This document shows, piece by piece, positions 6,657-15,183 of a stretch of 64,000 nt of DNA. This DNA comes from Lacipirellulaceae bacterium (lineage in GTDB: Bacteria; Planctomycetota; Planctomycetia; Pirellulales; Lacipirellulaceae). The notes under the pieces are model-generated. The model did no database searches and was not told the DNA's origin. It saw only the letters and a list, made by a program, of their open reading frames with translations. Every line of letters starts with the position of its first letter. Position 1 is the stretch's first letter. Location of the stretch: assembly GCA_040218535.1 (NCBI GenBank), contig JAVJRG010000008.1, forward strand, positions 1 to 64,000. The letters are read 5' to 3'. A program made the translations under genes and the position numbers.

Positions 6657-7667
6657 CTATTCTATCGAACCTGTGGCCCTTGCGGCAGAGGCTCTAAGGT
6701 GGCCTAGGTTAGAGGCGAGGTGCTGATACTGCCTAGCTACCATCGTTCCGTCCACGTGGCCCATCAGTTGCCCCAGAGTGATTGGGTCAACTCCATTAAG
6801 CAAACCCTGCGTCGCGTAGGAGTGCCGGAAGCTATAAGCACAGAGCCCAGGTAGATTCATCAGTTTCTGGAACCTTGTAAATCGACATTTCATTGCATCT
6901 TTCGTCCACGGCCGATTTCGGAGGTTTCTAAAAAGGGTTCCATCGGGATTCACCCGAGCGTATGACTCTACAATTGCTTGCGCTTTTTCGTTTAGAATGA
7001 GAATACGACGACGACGCTGTCCTTTGGATTGGGCCATCGGAAAGATTGCAATTCCATTGGCAAAATCGCAGTATCGAGCTTCTAGTGTACGCGCTTCGAT
7101 TGGGCGACAGCCCGTCTCCCAGAGAAAAATGAGAAGGTCCCGAAAGCGGGGCTCCTTGAGATGCGTCTGAAGCTCTTGCCAGTCGGAAGGTGATAGGACA
7201 ACCTCGCGGCGCTGTCTTGGAGGTTTCTCCTCAATGTACATAAGCGGATGAGTATGCAGGAGATTCCTCTTTACTGCCCACGAGAAAGCTCGTTGCACAT
7301 GGCCAATTGCCTCGTGGCGAGTAGTATTTCCCCACGTAGACTGTCGAGAGATCCACCCTGAGACATGGTCAGGAGATATATCAGCGACTCGAAGACGAGA
7401 GCCAACACTCTTGGCAAACGAGCTTAGATAGAAGCGACAAGCGTCGTATGTAGTTGCTGCGCGGTGTGTCTTTACCCAAGCGAGATACGAGTTCAGAAGC
7501 TCTTGGACACCCGTCACATAAGTCTTTGTTGCCTCAGAACTCGCCATGAGCTGATGGTATTTGGCGAAAGCAGCTTCCTTGTCCTTTCCAAGGGGAATCT
7601 GCTTCCCAGCGATCTGAACGTACCAGCTACGTGTGAATTTTCGATAGAAAGGCTTTGGTTGACGCAT
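6657..7667 (-). CDS. Tyrosine recombinase / phage-type integrase
   Basis: The protein (336 aa from the chosen start) is a tyrosine-type site-specific recombinase. An N-terminal SAM-like DNA-binding region (about 60-140) is followed by the catalytic domain. Visible catalytic residues are R188 in ETGCRPIEAR, R281 with H282 in SFRHSYAT, the histidine of LMGHVDGT and the nucleophile Y314 in VARQYQHL. The usual histidine three residues before the second arginine is replaced by tyrosine (CAYSFRH). I chose the ATG at 7667 because GAGG lies 6 nt upstream; in-frame starts at 7679 and 7799 are possible. It lies 173 bp from the 3' end of a tRNA-Pro gene, with cas9 and tracrRNA on its other side. That is the usual layout of an element integrated at a tRNA, though it could also be a resident recombinase. 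Confidence 0.9.
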   Translation of the reverse strand: MRQPKPFYRKFTRSWYVQIAGKQIPLGKDKEAAFAKYHQLMASSEATKTYVTGVQELLNSYLAWVKTHRAATTYDACRFYLSSFAKSVGSRLRVADISPDHVSGWISRQSTWGNTTRHEAIGHVQRAFSWAVKRNLLHTHPLMYIEEKPPRQRREVVLSPSDWQELQTHLKEPRFRDLLIFLWETGCRPIEARTLEARYCDFANGIAIFPMAQSKGQRRRRILILNEKAQAIVESYARVNPDGTLFRNLRNRPWTKDAMKCRFTRFQKLMNLPGLCAYSFRHSYATQGLLNGVDPITLGQLMGHVDGTMVARQYQHLASNLGHLRASAARATGSIE

Positions 7668-7839
7668 TGCGAACCTCATAGGAAGGAGTCGAAACCACTG
7701 CGAAGCGGATCGATAGGTTCGCGCCTGAGACCTGACTTGGTGGGTCCCTTCAGTGCAGATTACGCGGGGAAGCCCCCAATTGTTCTGCAAACTCTGCAAT
7801 TATCTCTGCAATCGGACATTCGAATTGACGTAAGTCCAG

Positions 7840-7914
7840 TCGGGCTGAGAGGATTTGAACCTCCGACCTCTGCGTCCCGAACGCAGCGCTCTAGCCAAGC
7901 TGAGCTACAGCCCG
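7840..7914 (-). tRNA. tRNA-Pro (anticodon CGG)
   Basis: The acceptor stem CGGGCTG/CAGCCCG is a perfect 7 bp. The D arm contains GCTCAGCTTGGCTAGAGC. The anticodon stem CTGCG/CGCAG encloses TTCGGGA, giving anticodon CGG. The T arm reads GGAGGTTCAAATCCTCT. The discriminator is A and CCA is not encoded. A TATACT box lies about 50 nt upstream on the minus strand. The 3' end faces the integrase gene. Confidence 0.96.
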
Positions 7915-8085
7915 ATGGAGTGAGGCTTCGGCGAAAACTTTCGCCTCGCAAAGCCACCTCTTGAAGTATAGAGGTCGGGGAATTCTCGGGGAAGATGGCG
8001 GTAACGGCCCTTAAGCCCTGAGATTCTTTGGTGCCGCGGCCTCTCCTGTTGACGGAATGAGAGCGTTCTCAGCGGCCTGTGTATC

Positions 8086-9987
8086 TTGTACGATGATACT
8101 TCGCTCAAGGGCCTTCCATTTGGGGACACGGTTGCGTTGTACGCTTATCTTACGTTACTAACTGGTCGTCGTTCGGGAACGAATTTTTCGTTGGACCCGT
8201 CTCGCGAAACCCTCATCGGGCGGGGCAGTGATTGTCATATCACGCTGCTTGATCCCAAGTGTTCGCGGGTGCACGCGGCTGTGCGATCTACCGATGAGGG
8301 GTGGGAGATCGTCGATAAAGAAAGCCGCAACGGCATCGCGGTCAACGGTCAAAAGGTTCGACAGGCGACTCTGGGCGAAAGCCATCACATTCACCTGGGG
8401 TCCAGTGAGTTCGCATTTCATCTCAGCGACGATCCGCCGACGGCCGAAGCCACCGACCCGCTGATGGTCCAGACGATTGTGCAGGATTTGCCAATCGCCG
8501 TTCAGCAGACCAACGAGGAACTCCTCGAAGCGTTACCCACGCCAGAGCAAGTGCAAGAGTTGGTGCTGCTCTATCAACTAAGTATTCAATTGCTCGGGCG
8601 CGAGGAACCTGATCAAGTCGTGCAAGTGGCGCTCGGTCTGCTTGCTGAGCGAACCAAGGCGGCCGTGGTGGCGTTTCTTTGGGTGGATGATGGAGGCCAC
8701 CTTCGCCCGCAGGAAGTCTTGCCTCCCGAGAAAGCTGATCGAGTCACCCTAAGCGAGAGTCTCACCGAGCTGGTTCTGCAACAGGGCCACGCCATTTGGG
8801 TCGCGAATCAGCCTGCCGAGCAGCAAACGGCAACTTCCACGGTCAGCGAATACGCTGATGCGGTTTGTGCTCCGCTGGTAAAGAAGAGCCGCGATGGGGA
8901 ACGCAATACCTTGGGGGCTCTTCATGTCTATCTCGAAGATGGTCGATTTCGGCAGTCTGATTTCGACTTTATCATCGCGGTAGCAAATCTGCTTACGATT
9001 GCCCTTGTGCGAGCCCAAGCCAAGAAACGTTTGCAGTCGGAACACGATCGACTCGTTTCCACCTCACCAGGTTACGAGGACTTGATTGGCGAAAGCAAGC
9101 CGATGGTTTCCCTGAAAACCAAAATCGAGAGAGTTGCGAAAGCTCCCGGAGCGGTGCTCATCCGCGGCGAGAGTGGTGCCGGGAAGGAACTGGTAGCGCG
9201 GGCGATCCATCGTCTTAGCCCGCGGTGCGAACAGCCGCTCGTGTCAGTCAACTGCGCTGCGATTCCTGCGGATCTCATTGAAAGCCAACTATTCGGGCAC
9301 AAGCAAGGTTCTTTCACGGGCGCTGACCGCGATCACATTGGCTATTTCCAACAGGCCAACCTTGGGACGCTCTTTCTTGATGAAGTAGGTGAACTCCCGC
9401 TGGAAGGGCAGGCCAAGCTGTTACGGATTCTTGAAGGGCACCCCTTCTTGCCGGTTGGCGCTACCCAAGAAGTTTCCGTCGACGTTCGGGTGGTTGCTGC
9501 AACAAATCGCGATCTGCAGGCGTTCGTTCGGGAGAAAAAATTCCGTGAGGACCTCTACTACCGCTTGAGCATTTTCGAGCTTCAGATTCCTCCGCTAAGG
9601 GAACGCGGGGATGACATTGGTCTGCTCATTGATTTCTTCCTGCAGCATTATCGTCGGGAGCGAGGGCGACCGAATCTTCAACTTGATGAGAAAGCTCGCA
9701 ACAAGCTTGTCAGCTACCATTGGCCGGGTAATGTGAGGCAGTTGCGCAACGTCATGGATAGTGCCGTCGTTTTGGCCGAGGGCGATGAAATCCTACCCAA
9801 CGATCTTGGCCTCCGCGATAGCGGCCAGCCCGAGCTAGAAACCCTGGAAATCGAAGCCTGGGAAAAGAAGCTTATTGTCGAAGCTCTCAAACGGACCGAT
9901 GGCAACGTGCCCGACGCGGCTAAGCTGTTGGGCATCGGCAGAGCCACGCTTTATCGCAAGATCGAGACTTACCATATTGAACGCTGA
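8086..9987 (+). CDS. Sigma54-dependent transcriptional regulator with FHA and GAF domains
   Basis: This 633-aa bacterial enhancer-binding protein should activate sigma54 promoters. An N-terminal FHA domain (about residues 25-115; LIGRGSDCHI and NGIAVNG motifs) would bind phosphothreonine and so couple it to Ser/Thr kinases. A GAF-like sensor follows (about 160-310). The AAA+ domain has Walker A GESGAGKE (about 361), a GSFTGAD loop for sigma54 contact (about 408) and Walker B LFLDEVGE (about 429). A Fis-type helix-turn-helix (DAAKLLGIGRATLYRKI) closes the protein. The start is a TTG at 8086 and is uncertain, because no ATG precedes the FHA domain in frame. There is no receiver domain, so input is probably via FHA and GAF. 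It stands alone, with the tRNA upstream and a palindromic element downstream. Confidence 0.93.
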   Translation: MYDDTSLKGLPFGDTVALYAYLTLLTGRRSGTNFSLDPSRETLIGRGSDCHITLLDPKCSRVHAAVRSTDEGWEIVDKESRNGIAVNGQKVRQATLGESHHIHLGSSEFAFHLSDDPPTAEATDPLMVQTIVQDLPIAVQQTNEELLEALPTPEQVQELVLLYQLSIQLLGREEPDQVVQVALGLLAERTKAAVVAFLWVDDGGHLRPQEVLPPEKADRVTLSESLTELVLQQGHAIWVANQPAEQQTATSTVSEYADAVCAPLVKKSRDGERNTLGALHVYLEDGRFRQSDFDFIIAVANLLTIALVRAQAKKRLQSEHDRLVSTSPGYEDLIGESKPMVSLKTKIERVAKAPGAVLIRGESGAGKELVARAIHRLSPRCEQPLVSVNCAAIPADLIESQLFGHKQGSFTGADRDHIGYFQQANLGTLFLDEVGELPLEGQAKLLRILEGHPFLPVGATQEVSVDVRVVAATNRDLQAFVREKKFREDLYYRLSIFELQIPPLRERGDDIGLLIDFFLQHYRRERGRPNLQLDEKARNKLVSYHWPGNVRQLRNVMDSAVVLAEGDEILPNDLGLRDSGQPELETLEIEAWEKKLIVEALKRTDGNVPDAAKLLGIGRATLYRKIETYHIER

Positions 9988-9990
9988 TTT

Positions 9991-10148
9991 TTGAACCACG
10001 GAGATACGGAGAACACGGAGAGAAACTAAAAAGCTACCGTGAACTAGAAAATATCCTCTGCTGAGATTTACCTATTTTTAATGCGCTGAGCTTTATGCAC
10101 CGAATCAATAGAAACCCCTCCGTGTTCTCTGTGCCCTCTGTGGTTCAA
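9991..10148. repeat. Paired-arm intergenic inverted repeat (CACGGAG family)
   Basis: The left arm 9991-10022 (TTGAACCACGGAGATACGG and onward) is near-complementary to the right arm 10118-10148 (ends CTCTGTGGTTCAA). The right arm runs into the first codons of the beta-propeller gene. The same family recurs at 11401-11540. Confidence 0.8.
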
Positions 10149-11384
10149 ATCCTAGCGTATCCATTCATCTGCAGCTTCACGTTGCTCTTGACTTTAGGTA
10201 GTCCGTGCATAGCCCAAGAGTGGTCGCGCTTTCGTGGGCCCAACGGCTCGGGGGTAGCAGAGAACGTCAGTTTTCCTGCCGAATGGACTGAGGACGACTA
10301 TCTATGGAAAGCGGAACTCCCCGGCAAAGGGCACGGGTCGCCCATCGGTTGGGGGGACACGATCTACGTCACCGCCGGCGACTCAGAGAGTGGGGACGTA
10401 AAACTACTCGCACTGGACGTGGCGAGCGGTGAGCCCCGTTGGACAGAAACGTTCCCGGGCTCCACGTATCGCATGCACCAGGCGAACAGCTATGCTTCCT
10501 CCACTCCCGCGGCAGACGAGCAGCATGTTTACTTGAGCATTGGTCAGGGAAGGCAACTTGTTGTGCACGCGGTGACACATGACGGTAAGCCGGTTTGGAA
10601 ACGCAACCTCGGCGAGTACGCCGGGGTGCACGGCTTTGGTGTTTCACCCGTTGTCGCCGATGGTGTCGTCTGCGTGCAGTGCGATACGGCAGATGGTGGC
10701 TTTCTGTCAGGGCTCGATGCGGCAAGCGGAAAGTTGCTCTGGAAGATCGAACGACCGCCGGGGAAGGCGTCCTATGCAACGCCTTGCGTTTATGAAACAG
10801 CCGAGCAGGGCAGGGCGTTTGTTTCCTGCAGTATGGAGGGGGGGATGCAAGCCATTGAGGTCAGTAGTGGAAAGCTGCTGTGGGAATTTCCGAGAGTCTT
10901 TCCAGCGAGAACCGTTAGCTCGCCGCTACTCGCGGCCGGTGAAGTCTTCAGCCAATGTGGTGGCGGAGGGAATGGCAAACAGCTCGTCTCGGTTCCGATC
11001 CCAGGCAGCGGTGACACTCAGCCCGCTAAGCCTGCGATTTTCAGTCGCAACATCCCCTACGTTCCCACCCCCGTCGTGGTCGAAGATCGGATGTACCTGT
11101 GGCACGACCGGGGCAAAGTGAACTGTTTAGGCCTGCTGACCGGAGAAAGTCTCTGGGTTGAAAGGGTAGGAGGTAACTATTTCGGCTCCCCGATCGTTGC
11201 CGGGGACAAGATTTATTGTATGAGTGTCGATGGTGAAGTGGTCGTCATTTCCGCGGGAGAGAAGTTTGAGGTACTGGGGCGAAACGCTCTCGACGAACCA
11301 ACTAATGCAACTCCAGCGGTATTCAAAAAGAAGTTGCTTCTGCGAACCGAGTCAAAATTGTTCTGCCTACCTGATAACGGATAA
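10095..11384 (+). CDS. Secreted PQQ-like beta-propeller repeat protein
   Basis: The protein (429 aa) has a hydrophobic signal segment (ILAYPFICSFTLLLTLGS) with likely cleavage after CIA, then EWSRFRGPNGSG. That start is characteristic of planctomycete outer-membrane-biogenesis-like quinoprotein propellers. Repeats of the type ALDVASGEPRW, GLDAASGKLLWK, AIEVSSGKLLWE and LLTGESLWVERV show a PQQ/BamB-type eight-bladed propeller. The catalytic residues of true PQQ dehydrogenases are not evident, so an enzymatic role is unproven. The first residues (MHRINRNPSVFSVPSVV) are encoded by a repeat element arm; either that arm supplies the start codon or translation begins further in. It is monocistronic between two palindromic elements. 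Confidence 0.85.
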   Translation: MHRINRNPSVFSVPSVVQILAYPFICSFTLLLTLGSPCIAQEWSRFRGPNGSGVAENVSFPAEWTEDDYLWKAELPGKGHGSPIGWGDTIYVTAGDSESGDVKLLALDVASGEPRWTETFPGSTYRMHQANSYASSTPAADEQHVYLSIGQGRQLVVHAVTHDGKPVWKRNLGEYAGVHGFGVSPVVADGVVCVQCDTADGGFLSGLDAASGKLLWKIERPPGKASYATPCVYETAEQGRAFVSCSMEGGMQAIEVSSGKLLWEFPRVFPARTVSSPLLAAGEVFSQCGGGGNGKQLVSVPIPGSGDTQPAKPAIFSRNIPYVPTPVVVEDRMYLWHDRGKVNCLGLLTGESLWVERVGGNYFGSPIVAGDKIYCMSVDGEVVVISAGEKFEVLGRNALDEPTNATPAVFKKKLLLRTESKLFCLPDNG

Positions 11385-11400
11385 TCGTTTCCCTTTTATT

Positions 11401-11540
11401 CACCACAGAGGCACGGAGGACACGGAGATGAATTCTGACAGGATTTACGAGATGAACAGGATAAACACTCCAAAATAATCCTGCCGATCCTGTAAATCCT
11501 GTCAAAAAACCTCCGTGCCCTCTGTGTCTCCGTGGTTCAA
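11401..11540. repeat. Nested intergenic inverted-repeat element
   Basis: Outer arms CACCACAGAGGCACGGAGG (from 11401) and a right arm ending CTCCGTGGTTCAA (11540) are complementary. An inner pair, GACAGGATTTACGAGATG (11437 onward) and ATCCTGTAAATCCTGTC (about 11488-11503), nests inside. The whole would fold into one long hairpin. It fills the gap between the beta-propeller gene and the AMP-binding gene. Confidence 0.85.
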
Positions 11541-11568
11541 TACAACAGGATGAACCAAATACTAGACT

Positions 11569-12870
11569 ATGCGTGGCTCACTCGAAAACCGCCGACGGAC
11601 CGAATCGCTCACGCGCAATGCGCTTGAAAAGCACCAGCTTACAAGACTCAACGAACTGCTGGCAGCGATTCTGCCGACGAATAAGTTCTACGCGGAGAAA
11701 CTGCGTGATATCCAGTTACCTCTGCGGAGTCTCGACGAGTTCTTCAAGCTGCCGATGACGGTCAAGGACGAGCTTGCCAGTGAAAAGAAAAGCCGTGAAA
11801 AGAAACAAGGTGAAGAACTAGCCCGGCCGGAGAATCTCACTTGGCCTCTCCAGCAGTACGTTCACTTTCATCAGACTTCGGGAACTCACGGAAAGCCTTT
11901 GGGAGTTTTCGATACAAGCGAGGATTGGCAGTGGTGGATTGACTGTTGGCAGTATGTGCTTGACGCTGCGGAAGTGACCTCAGAGGACAGGGCTTTCCTG
12001 GCTTTCTCGTTCGGACCGTTCATCGGGTTTTGGAGTGCGCACGATGCTTTGGTGGCACGGGGAGCGCTGGTGGTGCCTGGGGGTGGGATGAAGACCCTCG
12101 CGCGGCTCGATCTCATGCAACGCACGGCAGCGACGTTACTCCTCTGCACACCGACCTACGCAATGCACTTGGTCGAGGTGGCTGAGGAGCACAAAATCAA
12201 CTTGGCGAAGTTTGCCGTCAACAAAATCATTGTCGCCGGCGAGCCCGGCGGATCCGTGGCAAACGTTCGCGAGCGAATCGAGACGGCCTGGGATGCCCGC
12301 CTGATTGACCATGGCGGTGCCAGCGAGATCGGCCCGTGGGGCTACGGCGATACCCAGGGACGGGGACTCCATGTCTTAGAGAGTGAATTTCTGGCGGAGT
12401 TCGTCTCCTTAGAGCATGGTGGTCAGGCGCGGCCGGGCGAACTTTCTCAGATGGTGATCACCGCTTTGGGACGCTACGGGATGCCAATCATCCGCTATCG
12501 AACCGGCGACATGGTACGTCCTACTTGGTTGGAAGACGGCACGAATCGATTCGTTCTTCTGCGAGGTGGTGTTCTCGGGCGGACTGACGACATGATGGTC
12601 ATCCGCGGTGTGAATATCTTCCCCAGTTCCATTGAGCAAATCATCCGCAGTTTCCCCGAAGTGCTAGAATATCGACTCACCGTCCGAAAGCGCGGGGAAC
12701 TCGACGAACTGGTCGTCGAAATCGAAGATCGTTTGCAAGAACCGACGCGTATCGCGGAGGAATTGAGTCTACGACTGGGCCTAAAAGTTGAGGTCCGCCT
12801 TGCCCCCATGATGTCGCTCCCCCGTTTCGAAGGGAAGGCAAGGCGATTCGTCGATCTTCGTCGCGAGTGA
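11569..12870 (+). CDS. Phenylacetate-CoA ligase family protein (AMP-binding)
   Basis: This 433-aa member of the ANL adenylate-forming superfamily should activate a carboxylate to acyl-AMP and then acyl-CoA. The nucleotide-binding P-loop is HQTSGTHGKPLGVF (about residues 103-116). GGASEIGPWG and RYRTGDM (about 306) are the downstream core motifs, and GRTDDMMVIRGVNIFP (about 336) marks the hinge to the small C-terminal domain. The length matches PaaK. The substrate is unknown: no phenylacetate catabolic genes lie nearby. The only close neighbour is a DUF971 gene on the same strand, 55 bp downstream. The ATG at 11569 follows a repeat element, and no strong Shine-Dalgarno is visible. Confidence 0.88.
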   Translation: MRGSLENRRRTESLTRNALEKHQLTRLNELLAAILPTNKFYAEKLRDIQLPLRSLDEFFKLPMTVKDELASEKKSREKKQGEELARPENLTWPLQQYVHFHQTSGTHGKPLGVFDTSEDWQWWIDCWQYVLDAAEVTSEDRAFLAFSFGPFIGFWSAHDALVARGALVVPGGGMKTLARLDLMQRTAATLLLCTPTYAMHLVEVAEEHKINLAKFAVNKIIVAGEPGGSVANVRERIETAWDARLIDHGGASEIGPWGYGDTQGRGLHVLESEFLAEFVSLEHGGQARPGELSQMVITALGRYGMPIIRYRTGDMVRPTWLEDGTNRFVLLRGGVLGRTDDMMVIRGVNIFPSSIEQIIRSFPEVLEYRLTVRKRGELDELVVEIEDRLQEPTRIAEELSLRLGLKVEVRLAPMMSLPRFEGKARRFVDLRRE

Positions 12871-12925
12871 TTCGATAATGAATCGCTGAGGGTGGCTTAG
12901 GACGAGCAGCAAAGGCAACATAAAT

Positions 12926-13240
12926 ATGCAACCTGTTTCATTGCAGTTGATTGACGACGACCACTTGCAGATCGTCTGGAGTGACAGCGTCGAGCACGCC
13001 TACCCGCTTCGGACGTTACGCGAACGTTGCCCATGCGCGAGCTGCAACGAGAAAAGAAAAGCGCCAGAGCCCGATCCGATGCAATTGACCGTGCTGAAGC
13101 CCGAGGAAACCCAGCCGCTGAAGATCACCAAAATGGAGCCGATGGGCCGGTATGCCTACTCGGTTCATTTCAGCGATGGCCACGACACGGGGCTGTTCAC
13201 GCTGGAATTCCTGCGTGCACTAGGCGAAGAACTCCAGTAA
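12926..13240 (+). CDS. DUF971 domain-containing protein
   Basis: The 104-aa protein matches DUF971, which is also found as the N-terminal domain of gamma-butyrobetaine hydroxylases and next to iron-sulfur proteins. The hallmark is LRERCPCASCNEKRK, with three closely spaced cysteines that may bind metal, and the C-terminal HFSDGHDTGLFTLEFLRAL. It lies 55 bp after the AMP-binding gene on the same strand and may be co-transcribed. The biochemical function is not established. The gene ends two bases before a palindromic element shared with the end of the convergent DUF4340 gene. Confidence 0.88.
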   Translation: MQPVSLQLIDDDHLQIVWSDSVEHAYPLRTLRERCPCASCNEKRKAPEPDPMQLTVLKPEETQPLKITKMEPMGRYAYSVHFSDGHDTGLFTLEFLRALGEELQ

Positions 13241-13242
13241 CT

Positions 13243-13380
13243 CCACGCTCCGCGTGGAAGAAAACTTGGAAGCGGATTCCCAGTCCTTATGGTTTCCTAT
13301 GAGCAGCCAGCGCTGATTGCGGAGTGGAGATTTTGAGCTAGAAGGTTTTCACCCCTACGCCAACCACGCGGAGCGTGGTT
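13243..13380. repeat. Paired palindromic element between convergent genes (copy 1)
   Basis: CCACGCTCCGCGTGG (13243-13257) and CCACGCGGAGCGTGG (13364-13378) are each near-palindromic and are reverse complements of each other. They bracket about 106 bp. The element fits exactly between the stop of the DUF971 gene and the stop of the DUF4340 gene. A related copy lies at 25702-25808. Confidence 0.85.
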
Positions 13381-15114
13381 TTACTGTTCCTGTCCTGGTA
13401 GGCTCGGCAGCCCCGAAAGAGGATTCGCCGGAGCTTCATCAGACTCCTCATCCTCAGCTTCTTTCTTCACGACCAAGTCTTTGCGGCTTAAACGGATTTT
13501 CTTGTAGACGCTATTGTCGATCACGTAGTACCAATCGCCGAAACGCTCGTTCAAATCCTTGACCCGCTGTTTTGCTTCTTTGATCTTGTCGTTGTACTCG
13601 TCCCGTTTCCGTTGATTCTCTACCTTGATCCGAGCACGTTCCGCTTTGATTTCTTCCAGAGAAGGTTCTTCTGAAGCAGTGTCGTCGCCCTCTTCGTCTT
13701 CTTCAGGCTCAGATGCCTCGGGTGCGGATGCTTCATCATCGCTTCCCGCGGCCACATCAGTCGATTCTTGTTCTTCTTCCTCCTCTTCCTCTTCGACAGT
13801 TTCGTCAACCGGCTCATCAGCTTCGGTTCGTGCGTCTTCCGCCGATTCAGTTTCTTCTGATTCGCCGCTTGTGTCTTCTTCTTCAGTGCCGGAAGGCAAG
13901 GGAGGGAGCTTCTCGTACTCGGGCTCTTCGATCACGTCCTCGTTCAGTCGCGCTGTGACGAACAAGTAGCGATGCACTCCTTCAGTGCCTTCCTCAGCCG
14001 GTTCCCCGTCTAACTGCAGGCCGCCGAAGCGGAGCAAGTATTCGACACCATCGTTCATCGTGACGATGATTTCTCCTTCGCTGGAGAGAATCTCGATCGG
14101 TCCGCCCGGGACGAGCCGCTTAGGAGCGTAGCCGCGGCTCATCAGGTTCTCCATGGCGGCTTGGCTTTCCAAAAGAAGTTCGCCCGCTTTTAATGAGGCG
14201 CTAATCCCCTTAGGCTTCCGCTCGACGTCGATAATCTTGAGATCGTCCAGCGCCTCGGCGAGCTCTTTGAGAGCATCCTGGTTGAGCTCCTCATCCTCAG
14301 CTAGCTCAACCTCTTCGATCTTACGAGCTTCAGTGTTGATCGCCCGAATGTTCTCAACGGCCCACTCCGCTTCCTTGCGATCGTAGCTGAACGTCATTTG
14401 TTCCCGTCGCTGGAAATCGGTAATGTCGCGGCTCAGTCCCCCCTCGGTCAGCACCATGCCAAGCTCAATCGAGTAGTCATTCATGTCGAGCTGCTTGATG
14501 TCAAACGCATTCAGCTTTAACAGATCGTCCTCGATCCAGTCCGCAAAGTTGGTCGTCAAGTTCTCGGCACTCGCTTCGACCACGTAGACGATGTCTTGAG
14601 TTCCTTTGCGAACATAACGCTGCTCGGGAGTGCCCTTCACCTCATCGCCGATGATTAGGTCGATCAGTTTCTCATCCTTGTCATCCATCATGGTGACCCG
14701 GATGCCAACTCCCTCGCTCTTGGCGTTGAGCCCTTTGGAAAGCGGATCGACGACGCCGAACTTTTCGTGATCTTCCTGCGAGCTAGCCGCAATTCTGAGC
14801 ACTTCGAGCCCCACCAGTCCTGTGGCCGCATCGGCCATCTGTTCTGCAGCGTCGGCGGGGTAGCCTTCTTTCGAGGGGATGGTCCAAAGATTGTCTTCCT
14901 CGGCAACTTCGAACTCGCGAGTCTCGGTGGTAGCTGGGTCAAACTTGATGATCTGCAGCCGCTTTGGCGCTTCGACATCGAAATCGGCCGTCAGTTCGTC
15001 TCCAACCAATTGGGCTGGGTCGAATGCTTCCTCAACTCCGCTGCCAAAATAGCCGGCGCCGAGGCTCACGATCGCAATGGCGAGAAAGATCAACGTCTTT
15101 GCAGATTCAGTCAT
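13381..15114 (-). CDS. DUF4340 domain-containing protein
   Basis: This 577-aa protein is the last gene of a three-gene ABC transporter operon. It has an N-terminal membrane anchor (TLIFLAIAIVSLGAGYFGSG), a DUF4340 beta-rich region (about 50-350) and a strongly acidic linker (about 415-490, runs of Glu, Ser and Asp). A Lys/Glu/Arg-rich helical tail follows. DUF4340 proteins usually accompany Gld-type ABC systems with a periplasmic GldG-like domain, as here. The substrate is unknown. It starts 70 bp after the permease stop on the same strand. The acidic linker is unusual in length. Confidence 0.85.
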   Translation of the reverse strand: MTESAKTLIFLAIAIVSLGAGYFGSGVEEAFDPAQLVGDELTADFDVEAPKRLQIIKFDPATTETREFEVAEEDNLWTIPSKEGYPADAAEQMADAATGLVGLEVLRIAASSQEDHEKFGVVDPLSKGLNAKSEGVGIRVTMMDDKDEKLIDLIIGDEVKGTPEQRYVRKGTQDIVYVVEASAENLTTNFADWIEDDLLKLNAFDIKQLDMNDYSIELGMVLTEGGLSRDITDFQRREQMTFSYDRKEAEWAVENIRAINTEARKIEEVELAEDEELNQDALKELAEALDDLKIIDVERKPKGISASLKAGELLLESQAAMENLMSRGYAPKRLVPGGPIEILSSEGEIIVTMNDGVEYLLRFGGLQLDGEPAEEGTEGVHRYLFVTARLNEDVIEEPEYEKLPPLPSGTEEEDTSGESEETESAEDARTEADEPVDETVEEEEEEEEQESTDVAAGSDDEASAPEASEPEEDEEGDDTASEEPSLEEIKAERARIKVENQRKRDEYNDKIKEAKQRVKDLNERFGDWYYVIDNSVYKKIRLSRKDLVVKKEAEDEESDEAPANPLSGLPSLPGQEQ

Positions 15115-15183
15115 AACAAATTGAAGTAATCAGTGGTGGAGAATGCAAACTTGGTTACGAAGCACAAAGGTGGACCGAGGGAG

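Noticed and set aside
7668-7799. Upstream extension of the integrase
   Set aside because: The extra 44 residues lack family features, and a GAGG-preceded ATG at 7667 explains the start.
7760-7957. 65-aa frame on the minus strand
   Set aside because: It is a translation of the tRNA-Pro gene (GCSSAWLERCVRDAEVGGSN pattern).
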